From: Crossiella sp. S99.2
GTDB taxonomy: Bacteria; Actinomycetota; Actinomycetes; Mycobacteriales; Pseudonocardiaceae
Direction: 5' to 3'
NCBI RefSeq assembly: GCF_023094165.1
Contig: NZ_JALMDK010000011.1
Coordinates: 62,001-126,000 of the forward strand
DNA: 64,000 nucleotides
Every line of letters starts with the position of its first letter. The first letter of the stretch is position 1. Positions 8,054 through 17,100 of the stretch are shown here, piece after piece. The translations under genes were made by a program, and so were the position numbers. A model generated the notes under the pieces. It saw only the letters and a program-made list of their open reading frames with translations, made no database searches and was not told the origin of the DNA.

Positions 8054-8650
8054 TCAGCTGCCGGTGGCGCTGGGCAGCAGGGCCGGGCAGCCCGCGGTGA
8101 CGTAATTCTGGTCGTACTCGAAGTGCCATTCCTCGTTCTGGTAGCGGCGGCACCAGCCCACGGCCCGGCCGTTGCGTTCCACCCAGGCGGCCGAGGCCAG
8201 TGGCTGGATGTCCACCGCGATTCCCTTGACGTGCATGGATTTCTCCGGGGTCAGCACGTACCGGCTGGCCAGCGCCGCGGTGCCGAAGCGGCGCACCGCC
8301 TCGGCGAACTCGCGTTCCTGCTGGCCCACGCTGCGCTTGCCGTCGTTGACGCACAGCTGCACCTTCGCCTCGGCCGCCTTGGCGCGCAGCCGCTGCCACG
8401 CCTGGGCCACGTCCTCGCGCAGGCCGGCGGGCGGCTCGTCCAGGTACCGCTTGTCCAGCGGGCAGGGCGGGCCGGTCTCCGGGCCGGGGATGCCCTCCAC
8501 CAGCGCCAGGGGTTCGCCGGGGATGGGGTCGGGCACCAGGCGGGCCTGGCCGGTGGCGCCGAGTGTGCCCACCAGCGCGATGGCCAGCACCAGGGCCAGG
8601 AGCAGGCTGGTCAGGGTGCGGCGGCGGCCGGGTGCGGGTTCGGTGGACAC
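8054..8650 (-). CDS. Membrane-anchored D-alanyl-D-alanine carboxypeptidase, VanY/M15 family
   Basis: A 198-residue cell-wall peptidase. A membrane or signal helix lies at ~12-32, then the M15B domain. Zinc ligands are in S-M-H-V-K-G-I-A-V-D (His and Asp) and E-W-H-F-E-Y-D (catalytic Glu and third ligand His), so the site is complete. M15B enzymes trim the terminal D-Ala of peptidoglycan stems. The GTG at 8650 is preferred to an ATG 18 bp upstream because TAGTTT on the minus strand sits exactly 7 nt before it. Divergent from the methyltransferase gene. Confidence 0.8.
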   Translation of the reverse strand: MSTEPAPGRRRTLTSLLLALVLAIALVGTLGATGQARLVPDPIPGEPLALVEGIPGPETGPPCPLDKRYLDEPPAGLREDVAQAWQRLRAKAAEAKVQLCVNDGKRSVGQQEREFAEAVRRFGTAALASRYVLTPEKSMHVKGIAVDIQPLASAAWVERNGRAVGWCRRYQNEEWHFEYDQNYVTAGCPALLPSATGS

Positions 8651-8657
8651 CGGGTCG

Positions 8658-8663
8658 AAACTA
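8658..8663 (-). promoter_or_regulatory. -10 box of leaderless VanY-type gene
   Basis: Reads TAGTTT on the minus strand, 7 nt before GTG at 8650. It overlaps codons of the alternative upstream ATG, which argues against that start. Confidence 0.5.
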
Positions 8664-8721
8664 CCCATTCGGCGCAGCAGGCCACAGTTTTGGTGTCCTC
8701 AGCCACAGTTCGGCGGTGCGC

Positions 8722-8727
8722 TACCGT
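8722..8727 (+). promoter_or_regulatory. -10 box of leaderless methyltransferase gene
   Basis: TACCGT, 6 nt before the GTG at 8734. Confidence 0.4.
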
Positions 8728-8733
8728 CCGGAT

Positions 8734-9357
8734 GTGGTCGAGGATGCCAGGCAGATCGTCGCAGCGGGCTACGACGTGATCGCGCAGGAGTACCTGGACT
8801 GGAGCGCGCGCATCCAGGACGATCCGCGGTCGCGGTTCCTGGAGCTGTTGCTGGCGCGACTCTCCCCCGGTTCCGAGATCCTCGACCTCGGCTGCGGCGC
8901 GGGCACGGCGAGGCTGGCCGAGCGGCACCGGGTGTTCGGGGTGGACCTGTCGGCGAAGCAGGTCGAGCTGGCCCGGCTGGCCGTGCCCGGCGCCCGGTTC
9001 GCCCAGGCCGACATGACCGACCTGGACGTCCCACCCGCCAGCCTGGACGCGGTGACCGCGTTCTACTCGATCCTGCACGTGCCCAGGGCCGAGCAGCCCG
9101 CGCTGTTCGCCCGGATCGCCGGCTGGCTGCGGCCCGGCGGGCTGTTCCTGGCCGCGCTCGGCGCCGGCGGCAGCAACGGGGTGGATGCGGACTGGCTGGG
9201 CGCGCCGATGTTCTTCAGCAGCCATCCCCCGGCGGACAACCGGGTGCTGCTGCACGCGGCCGGGCTGCGGCTGCTGGTCGACGAACCGGTCACCATCCGC
9301 GAGCCGGAGGGCCCGGCCACCTTCCACTGGGTGCTGGCCACCCCCGCCGATCGCTGA
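8734..9357 (+). CDS. Class I SAM-dependent methyltransferase
   Basis: A 207-residue Rossmann methyltransferase. Motif I is I-L-D-L-G-C-G-A-G-T-A near residue 50; the acidic loop V-F-G-V-D-L-S and the A-D-M-T-D-L motif follow, then W-L-R-P-G-G. The Y-D-V-I-A-Q-E-Y start is typical of small-molecule methyltransferases. Start is uncertain between GTG 8716 and GTG 8734; the second fits the leaderless spacing. Substrate cannot be named. Confidence 0.8.
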   Translation: MVEDARQIVAAGYDVIAQEYLDWSARIQDDPRSRFLELLLARLSPGSEILDLGCGAGTARLAERHRVFGVDLSAKQVELARLAVPGARFAQADMTDLDVPPASLDAVTAFYSILHVPRAEQPALFARIAGWLRPGGLFLAALGAGGSNGVDADWLGAPMFFSSHPPADNRVLLHAAGLRLLVDEPVTIREPEGPATFHWVLATPADR

Positions 9358-9358
9358 C

Positions 9359-9372
9359 CGGGACCTGTCCCG
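9359..9372. promoter_or_regulatory. Palindrome CGGGACCTGTCCCG upstream of secreted hydrolase
   Basis: A 6-bp perfect inverted repeat around CT, beginning 2 bp after the methyltransferase stop and ending 11 bp before the -10 box TAGCGT (9384-9389). It could be a short terminator or an operator. Confidence 0.35.
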
Positions 9373-9383
9373 AACGGCCGACC

Positions 9384-9389
9384 TAGCGT
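9384..9389 (+). promoter_or_regulatory. -10 box of leaderless secreted hydrolase gene
   Basis: TAGCGT, 7 nt before the ATG at 9397; no Shine-Dalgarno sequence is present. Confidence 0.5.
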
Positions 9390-9396
9390 CCGCGCC

Positions 9397-10374
9397 ATGA
9401 CCAAGAAAGCCTCCGCCGCACTCACCACCGGCGCCCTGCTGGCCGGCCTGTTGCTCACCGGCGCCCCCGACGCCACCGCCGCCGCCCAGCCCTGCACGGC
9501 CGGCTGCCTGTCCCGTCTGTCCCTGCCCGGCGGCGCCCAACTCCCTTACCACGCAACCTATCCGCTCACCGGCGCGCCAGAGGCCACCGGCGCGGTGGTG
9601 GTCGTGCACGGCACCGGCCGCAATGCCCAGGGCTACTTCGACGGGATGGTCCGAGCTGCCGGCCAGCTGACCCAGCGCACCGCGATCATCGCCCCGCACT
9701 TCCAGACCGCCGACGACAGTCCGGGCCGGCAGGACGCCTACTGGACCAACAGCGGCACGGGGTCCTGGAAGGACGGCGGCAACGCGGTCCGCCCGGCCGG
9801 TCTCAGCTCCTTCACCGCCGTGGACCACATCCTGCGCACCCTGGCCGACAAATCCCGCTTCCCGAACCTGACCAAGGTCACCCTGGCCGGGCACTCCGCG
9901 GGCGGGCAGTTCGTCCAGCGCTACGCCGCGGGCACCTCCGCCCCGGCCGGAATCACCGGCCTGGAGATCAGCTACGTCACGGCGAACCCGTCCAGCTACC
10001 TGTACCTGAACTCGCGCCGTCCGGCGCTGGGGTCCTGCTCGGGGTACGACAACTACAAATACGGTTTGCAGCAACGGAATCCGTACATGTCCGTACCCAG
10101 CGCCGAGCAGATCCGCAGCCGGTACAGCTCGCGCAAGGTGACCTATCTGCTGGGTGAGCGGGACACCGAGCGGGACAGCTCACTGGACACCACCTGCCCG
10201 GCGGAAGCCCAGGGGCGCAACAGGTTCGAGCGAGGCAAGGCATACGTCAACTCGGTCAGCGGCCAGTTCCCCGGGCTGCCGCACCGGATGGTGATGGTGC
10301 CCGGGGTGGGCCACGACGGGTCGGCGATGTTCGGTTCCAGTCAGGGCAAATCGGTGGTCTTCACCGGCTGGTGA
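9397..10374 (+). CDS. Secreted alpha/beta hydrolase
   Basis: A 325-residue exported hydrolase. Residues 1-29 are a signal peptide (A-T-A-A-A-Q-P). The nucleophile elbow is G-H-S-A-G-G, the oxyanion region V-V-V-H-G-T-G-R-N lies near residue 70, and the late G-V-G-H-D-G supplies the catalytic His. Several Cys (C-T-A-G-C, G-S-C-S-G-Y, T-T-C) may form disulfides outside the cell. Substrate unknown; esterase or lipase activity is inference. Convergent with the xylanase gene, 4 bp apart. Confidence 0.8.
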   Translation: MTKKASAALTTGALLAGLLLTGAPDATAAAQPCTAGCLSRLSLPGGAQLPYHATYPLTGAPEATGAVVVVHGTGRNAQGYFDGMVRAAGQLTQRTAIIAPHFQTADDSPGRQDAYWTNSGTGSWKDGGNAVRPAGLSSFTAVDHILRTLADKSRFPNLTKVTLAGHSAGGQFVQRYAAGTSAPAGITGLEISYVTANPSSYLYLNSRRPALGSCSGYDNYKYGLQQRNPYMSVPSAEQIRSRYSSRKVTYLLGERDTERDSSLDTTCPAEAQGRNRFERGKAYVNSVSGQFPGLPHRMVMVPGVGHDGSAMFGSSQGKSVVFTGW

Positions 10375-10378
10375 GCGA

Positions 10379-12010
10379 CTACGGCGTCAGGCCGTTGAGC
10401 AGCGCGGCGTGCGCGCGTTTGGGTTGCAGGCCGGTGGTCCAGGGCAGGGCGTTGCCGGGCAGGGGCGGGTAGCGGTTGCCGTCGGCGGTGGAGCCGTAGC
10501 GGTCGGTGAAGCCCCAGCTGGTGAAACCGGTGCAGTTGGGTTCCTGGCGGCACACCGCGATCCGCTCGCCGAACTGCCTGGCCTGCAACGCCTGGTCCGA
10601 AGTGGACACGTCCATTTCGGACACTCGCACCTTCAGGCCCAGCGCGGCCAGCGCGCGCACCTTCTTACGGAAGGTCTCCGCGGGCACCCGGTCCGCGGCA
10701 TCGTACTCGTGACTCTGCAGGCCGACCCCGTCGATCGGCACCCCGGCCTGGCGCAGCTTCTTCACCAAGGCGTACAAGGCATTCCAGCGCCCGCCGTCCT
10801 GCTCGGCGCCGTACTCGTTGAGGTAGAGCACCGCGTTCGGGTCGGCCGCGCGGGCGGCGCGGAAGGACTCGGCGATGTAGTCCGCGCCCATGGCCTGGTA
10901 CCACAGATTGTGCTCCAGGCCGTCCGGGTTGTCCTGGTTGATCGGCTCGTTGACCACGTCCCATTCGGTCACCCGGCCGGCGAAATGTGTTGCCACCGAA
11001 CGGATGTGCTCCAGCAGCACCGCACGCTTGTCCGGCGCGGAACGCATCCAGGTGGGGAGCGCCTCGAACCAGACCAGGGTGTGCGCGTGCACCTTGATCC
11101 CGTTGGCGCGGGCGAAGTCCACCAGCGCGTCGGCCTCCGCGAAGGCGAAGGTCCCGCGAGTGGGCTGGACGAACTGGGGTTTCATGTCGTTCTCGGGGGT
11201 GATCAGGTCGAACTGCTCACCCGCGATCGCCCGGTACCGGTCATCGGCCACCAGTGGCGCGATGGCCAGTGCCGCGCCCACCCCGATTGGCCGGGCCAGT
11301 TTCTGTGCCCGGCCGCGCAGCGAATCGGCCACCGTGCCCTGTTTCCAGTCCGGGGCCTTGCGCACCTGCACCGCACCGCCGGCGGTGAGCGAGCGCAACG
11401 TCCAGCCGCCGCCGACCTGGGCGTCCGCGCCGAACCACACCTGCCCGCCGCCGAAGACCCCGCGTTCGGCCAGCGTGCCCACCTGCCTGCCGCCGACGGC
11501 GAAGGCCAGGGTGGATCCGGTGCGGCGCAGCGTGATCGCCACCTCGCCGGTCACCCCGGAGCCGAACTTCTTCACCTCCTTGGCCTTGTTGGCCTTGCCG
11601 TCCCACACCGCGACCTCCAGCTGCCCGCCGACCAGGCCCAGCCGGACGCTCGGCGGTTCCTGCCGCCACTCGTCATAGATGATCGGCGGCGCGCCGTAGA
11701 GCTGGAGGTAGGCGGATTTCCCGCCGGTGGCCGAGAATCCGGCGTCGAGCTGGAAGTCCCTGGAGACCTCCAGTCGCGGCCCGAGCAGGTTCACCGGCGG
11801 ATTGGGCTGGAAGCGCTTTCCATCCGTGCCCACGATCCACCGGTCCAGCGCCGAGATCCGCACGCCCTGCCCGGTGACCTCGGCCCCGGCGAACCGCGTC
11901 CAGTCCTGTCCCGCGATCAGCTCGACCGGCGCCGCGGGTGCGGCGATGGCCGTCGCGCTGCTGCCGGCCAGGCCGGCGACCAGCAGGAGCGCGCCAACGA
12001 TCCGTCTCAT
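10379..12010 (-). CDS. Secreted GH10 endo-1,4-beta-xylanase with N-terminal jelly-roll domain
   Basis: A 543-residue exported enzyme. A signal peptide covers ~1-24 (A-T-A-I-A-A-P). Residues ~30-210 form a concanavalin-like beta-sandwich, probably carbohydrate binding. Residues ~220-543 are the GH10 barrel: the acid/base Glu355 is in W-D-V-V-N-E-P and the nucleophile Glu465 in V-S-E-M-D-V. Catalytic residues are therefore intact, and xylan backbone cleavage is the expected reaction. Start ATG at 12010 follows GGGAGG by a short spacer. It lies 38 bp after the ROK regulator gene on the same strand, so both are probably one operon controlled from the palindrome at 13196-13210. Confidence 0.88.
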   Translation of the reverse strand: MRRIVGALLLVAGLAGSSATAIAAPAAPVELIAGQDWTRFAGAEVTGQGVRISALDRWIVGTDGKRFQPNPPVNLLGPRLEVSRDFQLDAGFSATGGKSAYLQLYGAPPIIYDEWRQEPPSVRLGLVGGQLEVAVWDGKANKAKEVKKFGSGVTGEVAITLRRTGSTLAFAVGGRQVGTLAERGVFGGGQVWFGADAQVGGGWTLRSLTAGGAVQVRKAPDWKQGTVADSLRGRAQKLARPIGVGAALAIAPLVADDRYRAIAGEQFDLITPENDMKPQFVQPTRGTFAFAEADALVDFARANGIKVHAHTLVWFEALPTWMRSAPDKRAVLLEHIRSVATHFAGRVTEWDVVNEPINQDNPDGLEHNLWYQAMGADYIAESFRAARAADPNAVLYLNEYGAEQDGGRWNALYALVKKLRQAGVPIDGVGLQSHEYDAADRVPAETFRKKVRALAALGLKVRVSEMDVSTSDQALQARQFGERIAVCRQEPNCTGFTSWGFTDRYGSTADGNRYPPLPGNALPWTTGLQPKRAHAALLNGLTP

Positions 12011-12048
12011 CGAACCTCCCATGTGGTGTGCGATGAACCAGTTCCGGG

Positions 12049-13182
12049 TCACTCCAGGGCGGCGACCCGCCTGGTGACCAGGTCGGTGCGCACCGAGCGC
12101 AGGCCGGTGGCGACCGCGCCGGTGAGGATGACGGCTTCGCCGAGCCGGGAGATCTCGACCTCGGGCGGGTAGGCGGTGAGCCCGGACAGCGCGGCCCGCA
12201 CCGGCTCGGCCAGGAGGTCCCCGTTGAGCCCGATCCCGCCGCCCAGCACGATCAGCCCGACGTCGACCACAGTGGTCAGCCGCGCCGCGTGCTCGGCGAT
12301 CCGGTCCGCCTCCCAGGCCACCAGGTCCAGCGCGCGCCGGTCCCCCGCGCGTGCCGCGGTCATCACGTCCTCGCAGTTGACGAAGTCCGAGCGCTGCCAG
12401 ATCTGGGCCAGGAACGCGTCCGCGGCCGGACTGTCCGGCTGAAACCGTTGCCCCTCCGGCACAAAGTCGATTTCCCCGGCGGCCCCGTTCCGCCCCCGGT
12501 GCAGCTCCCCGCCGAGCACCAGTCCCGCCCCGACCCCGCTGCCGATGTGCAGGAAGGCGAAATCGCGCACCCCGGCCCCGGCCCCCCGCCAGCCCTCGCC
12601 GACCGCGGCCAGGTTGATGTCGTTCTCCACCAGCACCGGACAGCCCAGCGCCACACGCAGTTCGGCCGCGGCCGCGAACCCGTCCAGGTCCTGCTGGTTC
12701 GCCGAGTACACCACCCCGCTGCGCGGTTCGATCACCCCCGCGATCCCCATCGTGACCAGCTCCGGCTTCACCCCCGCCGCCGCCACCAGCTGATCGCGCA
12801 ACCCGGCCGCGGCCGCCAGCACCTGGGCCGGCCGGTGCCCGTCCACCAGCACGTCGATCCGGGCCAGCTCGGCCCCGTCCAGATCGGCCACCATGCCACG
12901 CAGGTACCGGGTGCCCAGGTCCAGCGCGAGCACCGCGGCCGCCCCGGCGCGCGGCCCGAAGTACACCGCGCTGTACCCCGCGGCGTCCGCGGGCGCGGCC
13001 ACCTCCTCGATCAGCCCCGCCGCCAGCAGCGCCTCGACGGCCCGCCCGATGGTCGGCTTCGAGGTCCGCAACTGCCGGGCCAGATCCGCCCTGGTCACCG
13101 GATACGCCTGCCACACCGCCTGATAGACGGCGTGCAGGTTCAACTCCCGGACCAGTGCTCCGGTCACCGCGCCGTTCGCCAC
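12049..13182 (-). CDS. ROK family transcriptional repressor (XylR/NagC type)
   Basis: A 377-residue regulator. The N-terminal winged helix (V-T-R-A-D-L-A-R-Q-L-R-T-S-K-P-T-I-G-R-A) is followed by a ROK sugar-kinase-like domain with V-L-A-L-D-L-G-T-R-Y and G-I-A-G-V-I-E. The usual CxCGxxGC zinc cluster of ROK proteins is not visible (the equivalent stretch reads G-A-A-G-E-I-D), which is common in actinobacterial members. GTG at 13182 is chosen because TAGTTT lies 7 nt upstream; a TTG at 13191 would overlap that box. It probably represses itself and the downstream xylanase, with a xylo-sugar as inducer; that is inference. Confidence 0.82.
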   Translation of the reverse strand: MANGAVTGALVRELNLHAVYQAVWQAYPVTRADLARQLRTSKPTIGRAVEALLAAGLIEEVAAPADAAGYSAVYFGPRAGAAAVLALDLGTRYLRGMVADLDGAELARIDVLVDGHRPAQVLAAAAGLRDQLVAAAGVKPELVTMGIAGVIEPRSGVVYSANQQDLDGFAAAAELRVALGCPVLVENDINLAAVGEGWRGAGAGVRDFAFLHIGSGVGAGLVLGGELHRGRNGAAGEIDFVPEGQRFQPDSPAADAFLAQIWQRSDFVNCEDVMTAARAGDRRALDLVAWEADRIAEHAARLTTVVDVGLIVLGGGIGLNGDLLAEPVRAALSGLTAYPPEVEISRLGEAVILTGAVATGLRSVRTDLVTRRVAALE

Positions 13183-13189
13183 ACCGCAC

Positions 13190-13195
13190 AAACTA
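13190..13195 (-). promoter_or_regulatory. -10 box of leaderless ROK gene
   Basis: Reads TAGTTT on the minus strand, 7 nt before GTG at 13182. Confidence 0.5.
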
Positions 13196-13210
13196 GTAAC
13201 GAAGCGTTAC
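13196..13210. promoter_or_regulatory. Probable ROK operator GTAACG-AAG-CGTTAC
   Basis: A perfect 6-bp inverted repeat around AAG, abutting the -10 box of the ROK-xylanase operon. Position within the core promoter fits repression by the product of the adjacent gene. Confidence 0.6.
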
Positions 13211-13239
13211 CGGTGTCCAGCATTACTTTGCCAAACGCC

Positions 13240-13926
13240 TCAGCCCGGCAGCACCACCAGGTCCCGGGGGAAGCGCGGATCGATCTCGTAGTGCGTGTCG
13301 TACTGGCTGCTGAACCCGCTCACCCGCACCCACTGCCCGACCCGCAACCGACTCAGGTCGATCCCGGTCTGGGTGTTCACGAAGATCGTCAATTCCCCGG
13401 ACCCGTCATTCACGAAAACCTTCCGACCGTACGGTAGGTCGTCCAGCACCGGTTTGGTGATCCGCGCCAGCACCCGCACCAGGCGCCCCTCGGACGCCTC
13501 GCCCACCCCGCCGGTGGCCCGCCACTCCGGCCGGGGCGGGATGCCCGCCCGGCCCAGGGTGACCGCGGCCGGGGTGGCCGGGACGAGGGTGAGCAGGCCG
13601 GAGCTGTTGGTGAGTTTGCCGGTGATCCGGGTGTGCCTGCCGGGCGCGACCTTGAGGTCGGTGGCGAGCTTGAGGTAGATGCCCGCGGTCCGGTCCTGGA
13701 TGGCGAAACCCTTGTCGTAGAAGCTGGACTCGAAGGCTCCGGACGGGGTAGTCGCCACGCCGGCGACGGTGACGGTGCTGCCCAGCGGCAGCGCGCGGGC
13801 GGCGGCGATGGACTGGGCCGGGACCTGGTCCGCGGCGGCGTGCGCGGGGGCGACGGCGAGTGTGGTGACGAGCAGGGCGGCGGTGAGCAGGGGGCGGACA
13901 ATCCTCTTGCCGGTCAGGGCGACCAT
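13240..13926 (-). CDS. Secreted OB-fold protein
   Basis: A 228-residue exported protein. The signal peptide runs to about residue 31 (A-H-A-A-A-D). Two OB-type repeats follow: residues ~45-130 (G-S-T-V-T-V-A-G-V-A-T-T, then F-A-I-Q-D-R-T-A-G-I-Y) and ~135-228 (E-G-R-L-V-R-V-L-A-R-I, then V-N-D-G-S-G-E-L). This pattern is shared by secreted proteins that sit beside nucleases or phosphoesterases. No catalytic residues are evident. ATG at 13926 has GAGGAG just upstream. Function unknown; nucleic acid or polymer binding is inference. Confidence 0.7.
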   Translation of the reverse strand: MVALTGKRIVRPLLTAALLVTTLAVAPAHAAADQVPAQSIAAARALPLGSTVTVAGVATTPSGAFESSFYDKGFAIQDRTAGIYLKLATDLKVAPGRHTRITGKLTNSSGLLTLVPATPAAVTLGRAGIPPRPEWRATGGVGEASEGRLVRVLARITKPVLDDLPYGRKVFVNDGSGELTIFVNTQTGIDLSRLRVGQWVRVSGFSSQYDTHYEIDPRFPRDLVVLPG

Positions 13927-14177
13927 CTCCTCTCGGGAAACGAAACGCCGCTCATCTTGGCCGCCCCGCCACCCGGGCGGCCACTCGACCTGCCGGTGGT
14001 TTTCCGGTAACTCGGGAAATTTGCCGAGGCCCTTTTAACATGGCCCGCTGACCTGGCACTAAACGGCAAATTTTAGGCCAAACGGCCTATTGCTGACTAC
14101 CCGAACAGGACGCACGCTTTCCCTGTTTACCCATTCGCGGGTTGTCGGGGCTCGCACCACCATTCTGGGGAGATTCC
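13927..14177. other. 251 bp divergent intergenic region, locally AT-richer
   Basis: Lies between the OB-fold gene and the DUF4434 gene. The stretch 14020-14110 is visibly lower in GC than its surroundings and holds a small hairpin, TAGGCC-AAAC-GGCCTA (14074-14089). It should contain promoters for both genes; no single -10/-35 pair stood out. Confidence 0.5.
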
Positions 14178-17100
14178 GTGCAGCGTCGAATACTGACGCG
14201 CCGTACGCGCACGCGTGCGTTCCGCGCCCTTGGCGTTTTCCTGCCCTTCCTCGCCGCGATCCTGGTGGCCACCGGACTGCCCGCCACCGCCGCGCCCAAG
14301 CCGGCCCCACCCGCCGCCAGTGGCCAGGAGGCCCAGGCCAGTGCGGCCGACCGGGCCGCTCGGACCCAGCGCGAGGCGGCCAGGACGCAGGCCGCCGCGG
14401 AGGACCCGAACGGGCTGGGCAACCTGGGCAAACCGCGGCCGCGGCTACCAGGGGATTCCCAGGCGGCCAAGGACGCCGCCGAAGGGGAACTGCGGGAGGC
14501 GTGCAACGGCATCGGCCGGACACAGGCCCTCACCCAGCAGGGCTGGACGCGCAACCGGTTCCAGCAGTGTTTCCTGGGGAGTCGCAAGGCCGAACTGTGG
14601 CGGCGGGGCGGCACGCCGCCGCCGACTTCTCCGCTGGCCACGATGGAATTCGACTACAGCCTGCTGGTGATCTCCTATGACAACAGCCGCGCCATCGACT
14701 TCATCTTTAACATGGACGATGTCGATCTCAAGGGCGGCACCATCCACGAGCAGACCGATTTCCGGGTCTGGATCGACGGCTGCAACACCGACACGGTCCA
14801 GTGCACGCCCAGTGAGATCCGGACCAACGTGGAGTGGCGGGACAACCCCAAGCACACCTTCCGGGTCACTTCCCCGGACACCGCGGGCGCCGGCGTGCAC
14901 AAGATCCTCCGGCACGGCTTCGACCTGCGCATGCTCATGACCTCCCGGATGCCGGGGGTGGATCCGTGGGGCGAGGACGAGATGACCCGCTCGGTGCTGC
15001 GCTTCGACACCGCCGGGACGGCGCTGAACAAGTCCACCGGCACGGTGTTCCCGGACTTCACCCCGAGCTACGACCTGTTGCGCACCAGCGATCTGACCGT
15101 CACCGAGACCACTCGGCACATCCTGGACGCCCAGTTCCACCCGCGCCGGACCTATCCCAAGCACCCCGGCAACACCAAGAGCGTGCCCGGCTACGACCGG
15201 CCGTTGCACCGGCTGATGGACAGCACCAAACAGGGGCAGAACCGCAACGCCTCCAAGCTGATCTGCAACGAGCTGTGGGCGGGCCCGCGCAGTGAGAAGG
15301 ACTGCGACGAGTACCCTTGGGCCTCCACCCAGGAGGGCGCCGCCACCGGTGTGACCGATCCGGACCAGCCCGCCTGGCACGGTTCGGCCCGGCTGATCAC
15401 CAACAAGGACAACCAGGCCGCGGGCAACCACTGGAACATCCACCTGTACAACGCCAACCGGATCCTGGACGGCGACGAGTTCCGGGTGAAGCCGGTGGAC
15501 GACTGCGAGACCTGCGGCCGTCAGTTCCCGCCGCCCTACCTGCCGCGTTCCAAGGAAACCGACCGCCGGATCAGCGGTTCGTTCATCCAGCCCGACCTCA
15601 TCGACGACTGGACCGATCAGCAGCTCGCGGACGAGTTCGCGATGATGAAGCAGCTCAACATGACCCAGCTCGTGCTGCAGTGGACGGCGAACTCGCACGA
15701 CAACCGGGAGAACGGCGCCAAGACCGCGATCTACCCGAACGCGCTCGGCGGCTACAAGCTGGTCACCAAGACCGATGTGGTGGCGCGGACCCTGCGCGCG
15801 GCCAACACGGCCGGCATCGACGTCTGGGTCGGCTTGCAGGTCAACGACTTCTGGTGGAAGACCTACGCGCGGGACCAGGGTTTCCTGGACAACGAGGCGA
15901 CCATCGCCAGGGCATTGGCCAAGGAGTTGTGGAGCCGCTACGGCGACAACAAGTCCTTCCGCGGCTGGTACCTGTCCTTCGAGATGGACAACGTCAACTT
16001 CTCCGGGGCTGGCGACGAGGGCCGGATGATCGGCTTCTACCAAAAGGTGGTGCGGGAACTGCGTTTCCTCACCGGCAGCAAGCCGGTGGCGATCGCGCCG
16101 TTCTTCAACGCGGTCAACCGGGCGCTGCCGGGCTGGAAGAACCCGCAGCAGTGGGGTGAGATGTGGACCAGGATGCTGCGCGAGATCGACCTGGACATCA
16201 TCGCGCTGCAGGACGGAATCGGGGCCGGACATGGTGATCCGACCACCATCCACCCCTGGTACGCCGAGCTGAACAAGGCGCTGGGCGCCGCCGACGCGCT
16301 GACCTACCTGATCTCCGACACCGAGACGTTCAAGATCGGCGCGTCCGGGCTGCAACCCACCTCCACCCAGGAGATCATGGAGGCGATCCGGGCGGTGCAG
16401 GACCAGACCGAGGTGTTCTGGTCGTTCTCCTTCAACCACTACCAGTCGCCGCGCGCGAGGTTCGGCTCGCAGGCCTACCTCAACGGCTACCGGCGCTGGG
16501 CCGCGCTGAGCGACCGGGACGCGCCGGGCCTGGACCCGGAGAACCCGTCCCGGCCGGGCACGCTCACCGCCAGGGCCGAAGGCTCCCAGACCATCCACCT
16601 GAGCTGGGGTGATTCCTCCGACGGCACCAGCGGGGTGGCCGGGTACTTCATCTACCGGGACGACGAGCTGGTGGCCACCAAGATCAGTCCGCAGGGCGGG
16701 TTCACCGACCGCCAGCTCAACCCGGGTTCGCTGAACAAGTACCAGGTCCGGGCCTTCGACGGCTCGGGGCGGACCTCGGAGCTGAGCAACTACGCGGAGG
16801 CCGCCACCGAGGGCCAGAAGGTCTCGCAGGTCAACTACGCTCGCTGCGGGGCGGCCGACGGTCAGCGCGGATGTCCTTATCTGACAGGGAAACCGGCGGA
16901 CAGCAGCTATCCGGACGACGGTGGCTACGAGCTGACCGACGGCAAGCACGGCCCGGCGCTCTACACCCCGGACTGGCAGGGCCGCAACGCCGCGGGCATG
17001 TACTCCTTCATCATCAACCTCGGCCAGCAGCGCACCATCAACGAGATCACCAGCGGCTGGTTGCAGGTGCGGGAGGACTACGTGTTCCTGCCCGCCAAGG

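Noticed and set aside
10379..13189. One open frame spanning both the xylanase and ROK genes
   Set aside because: The frame runs through the xylanase but is out of frame with the ROK gene; the xylanase has its own signal peptide and ribosome site at 12010.
14445..16949. Long minus-strand frame opposite the DUF4434 gene
   Set aside because: Compositionally biased (His/Val/Arg/Gly), no start signal, no family; a shadow of the plus-strand gene.
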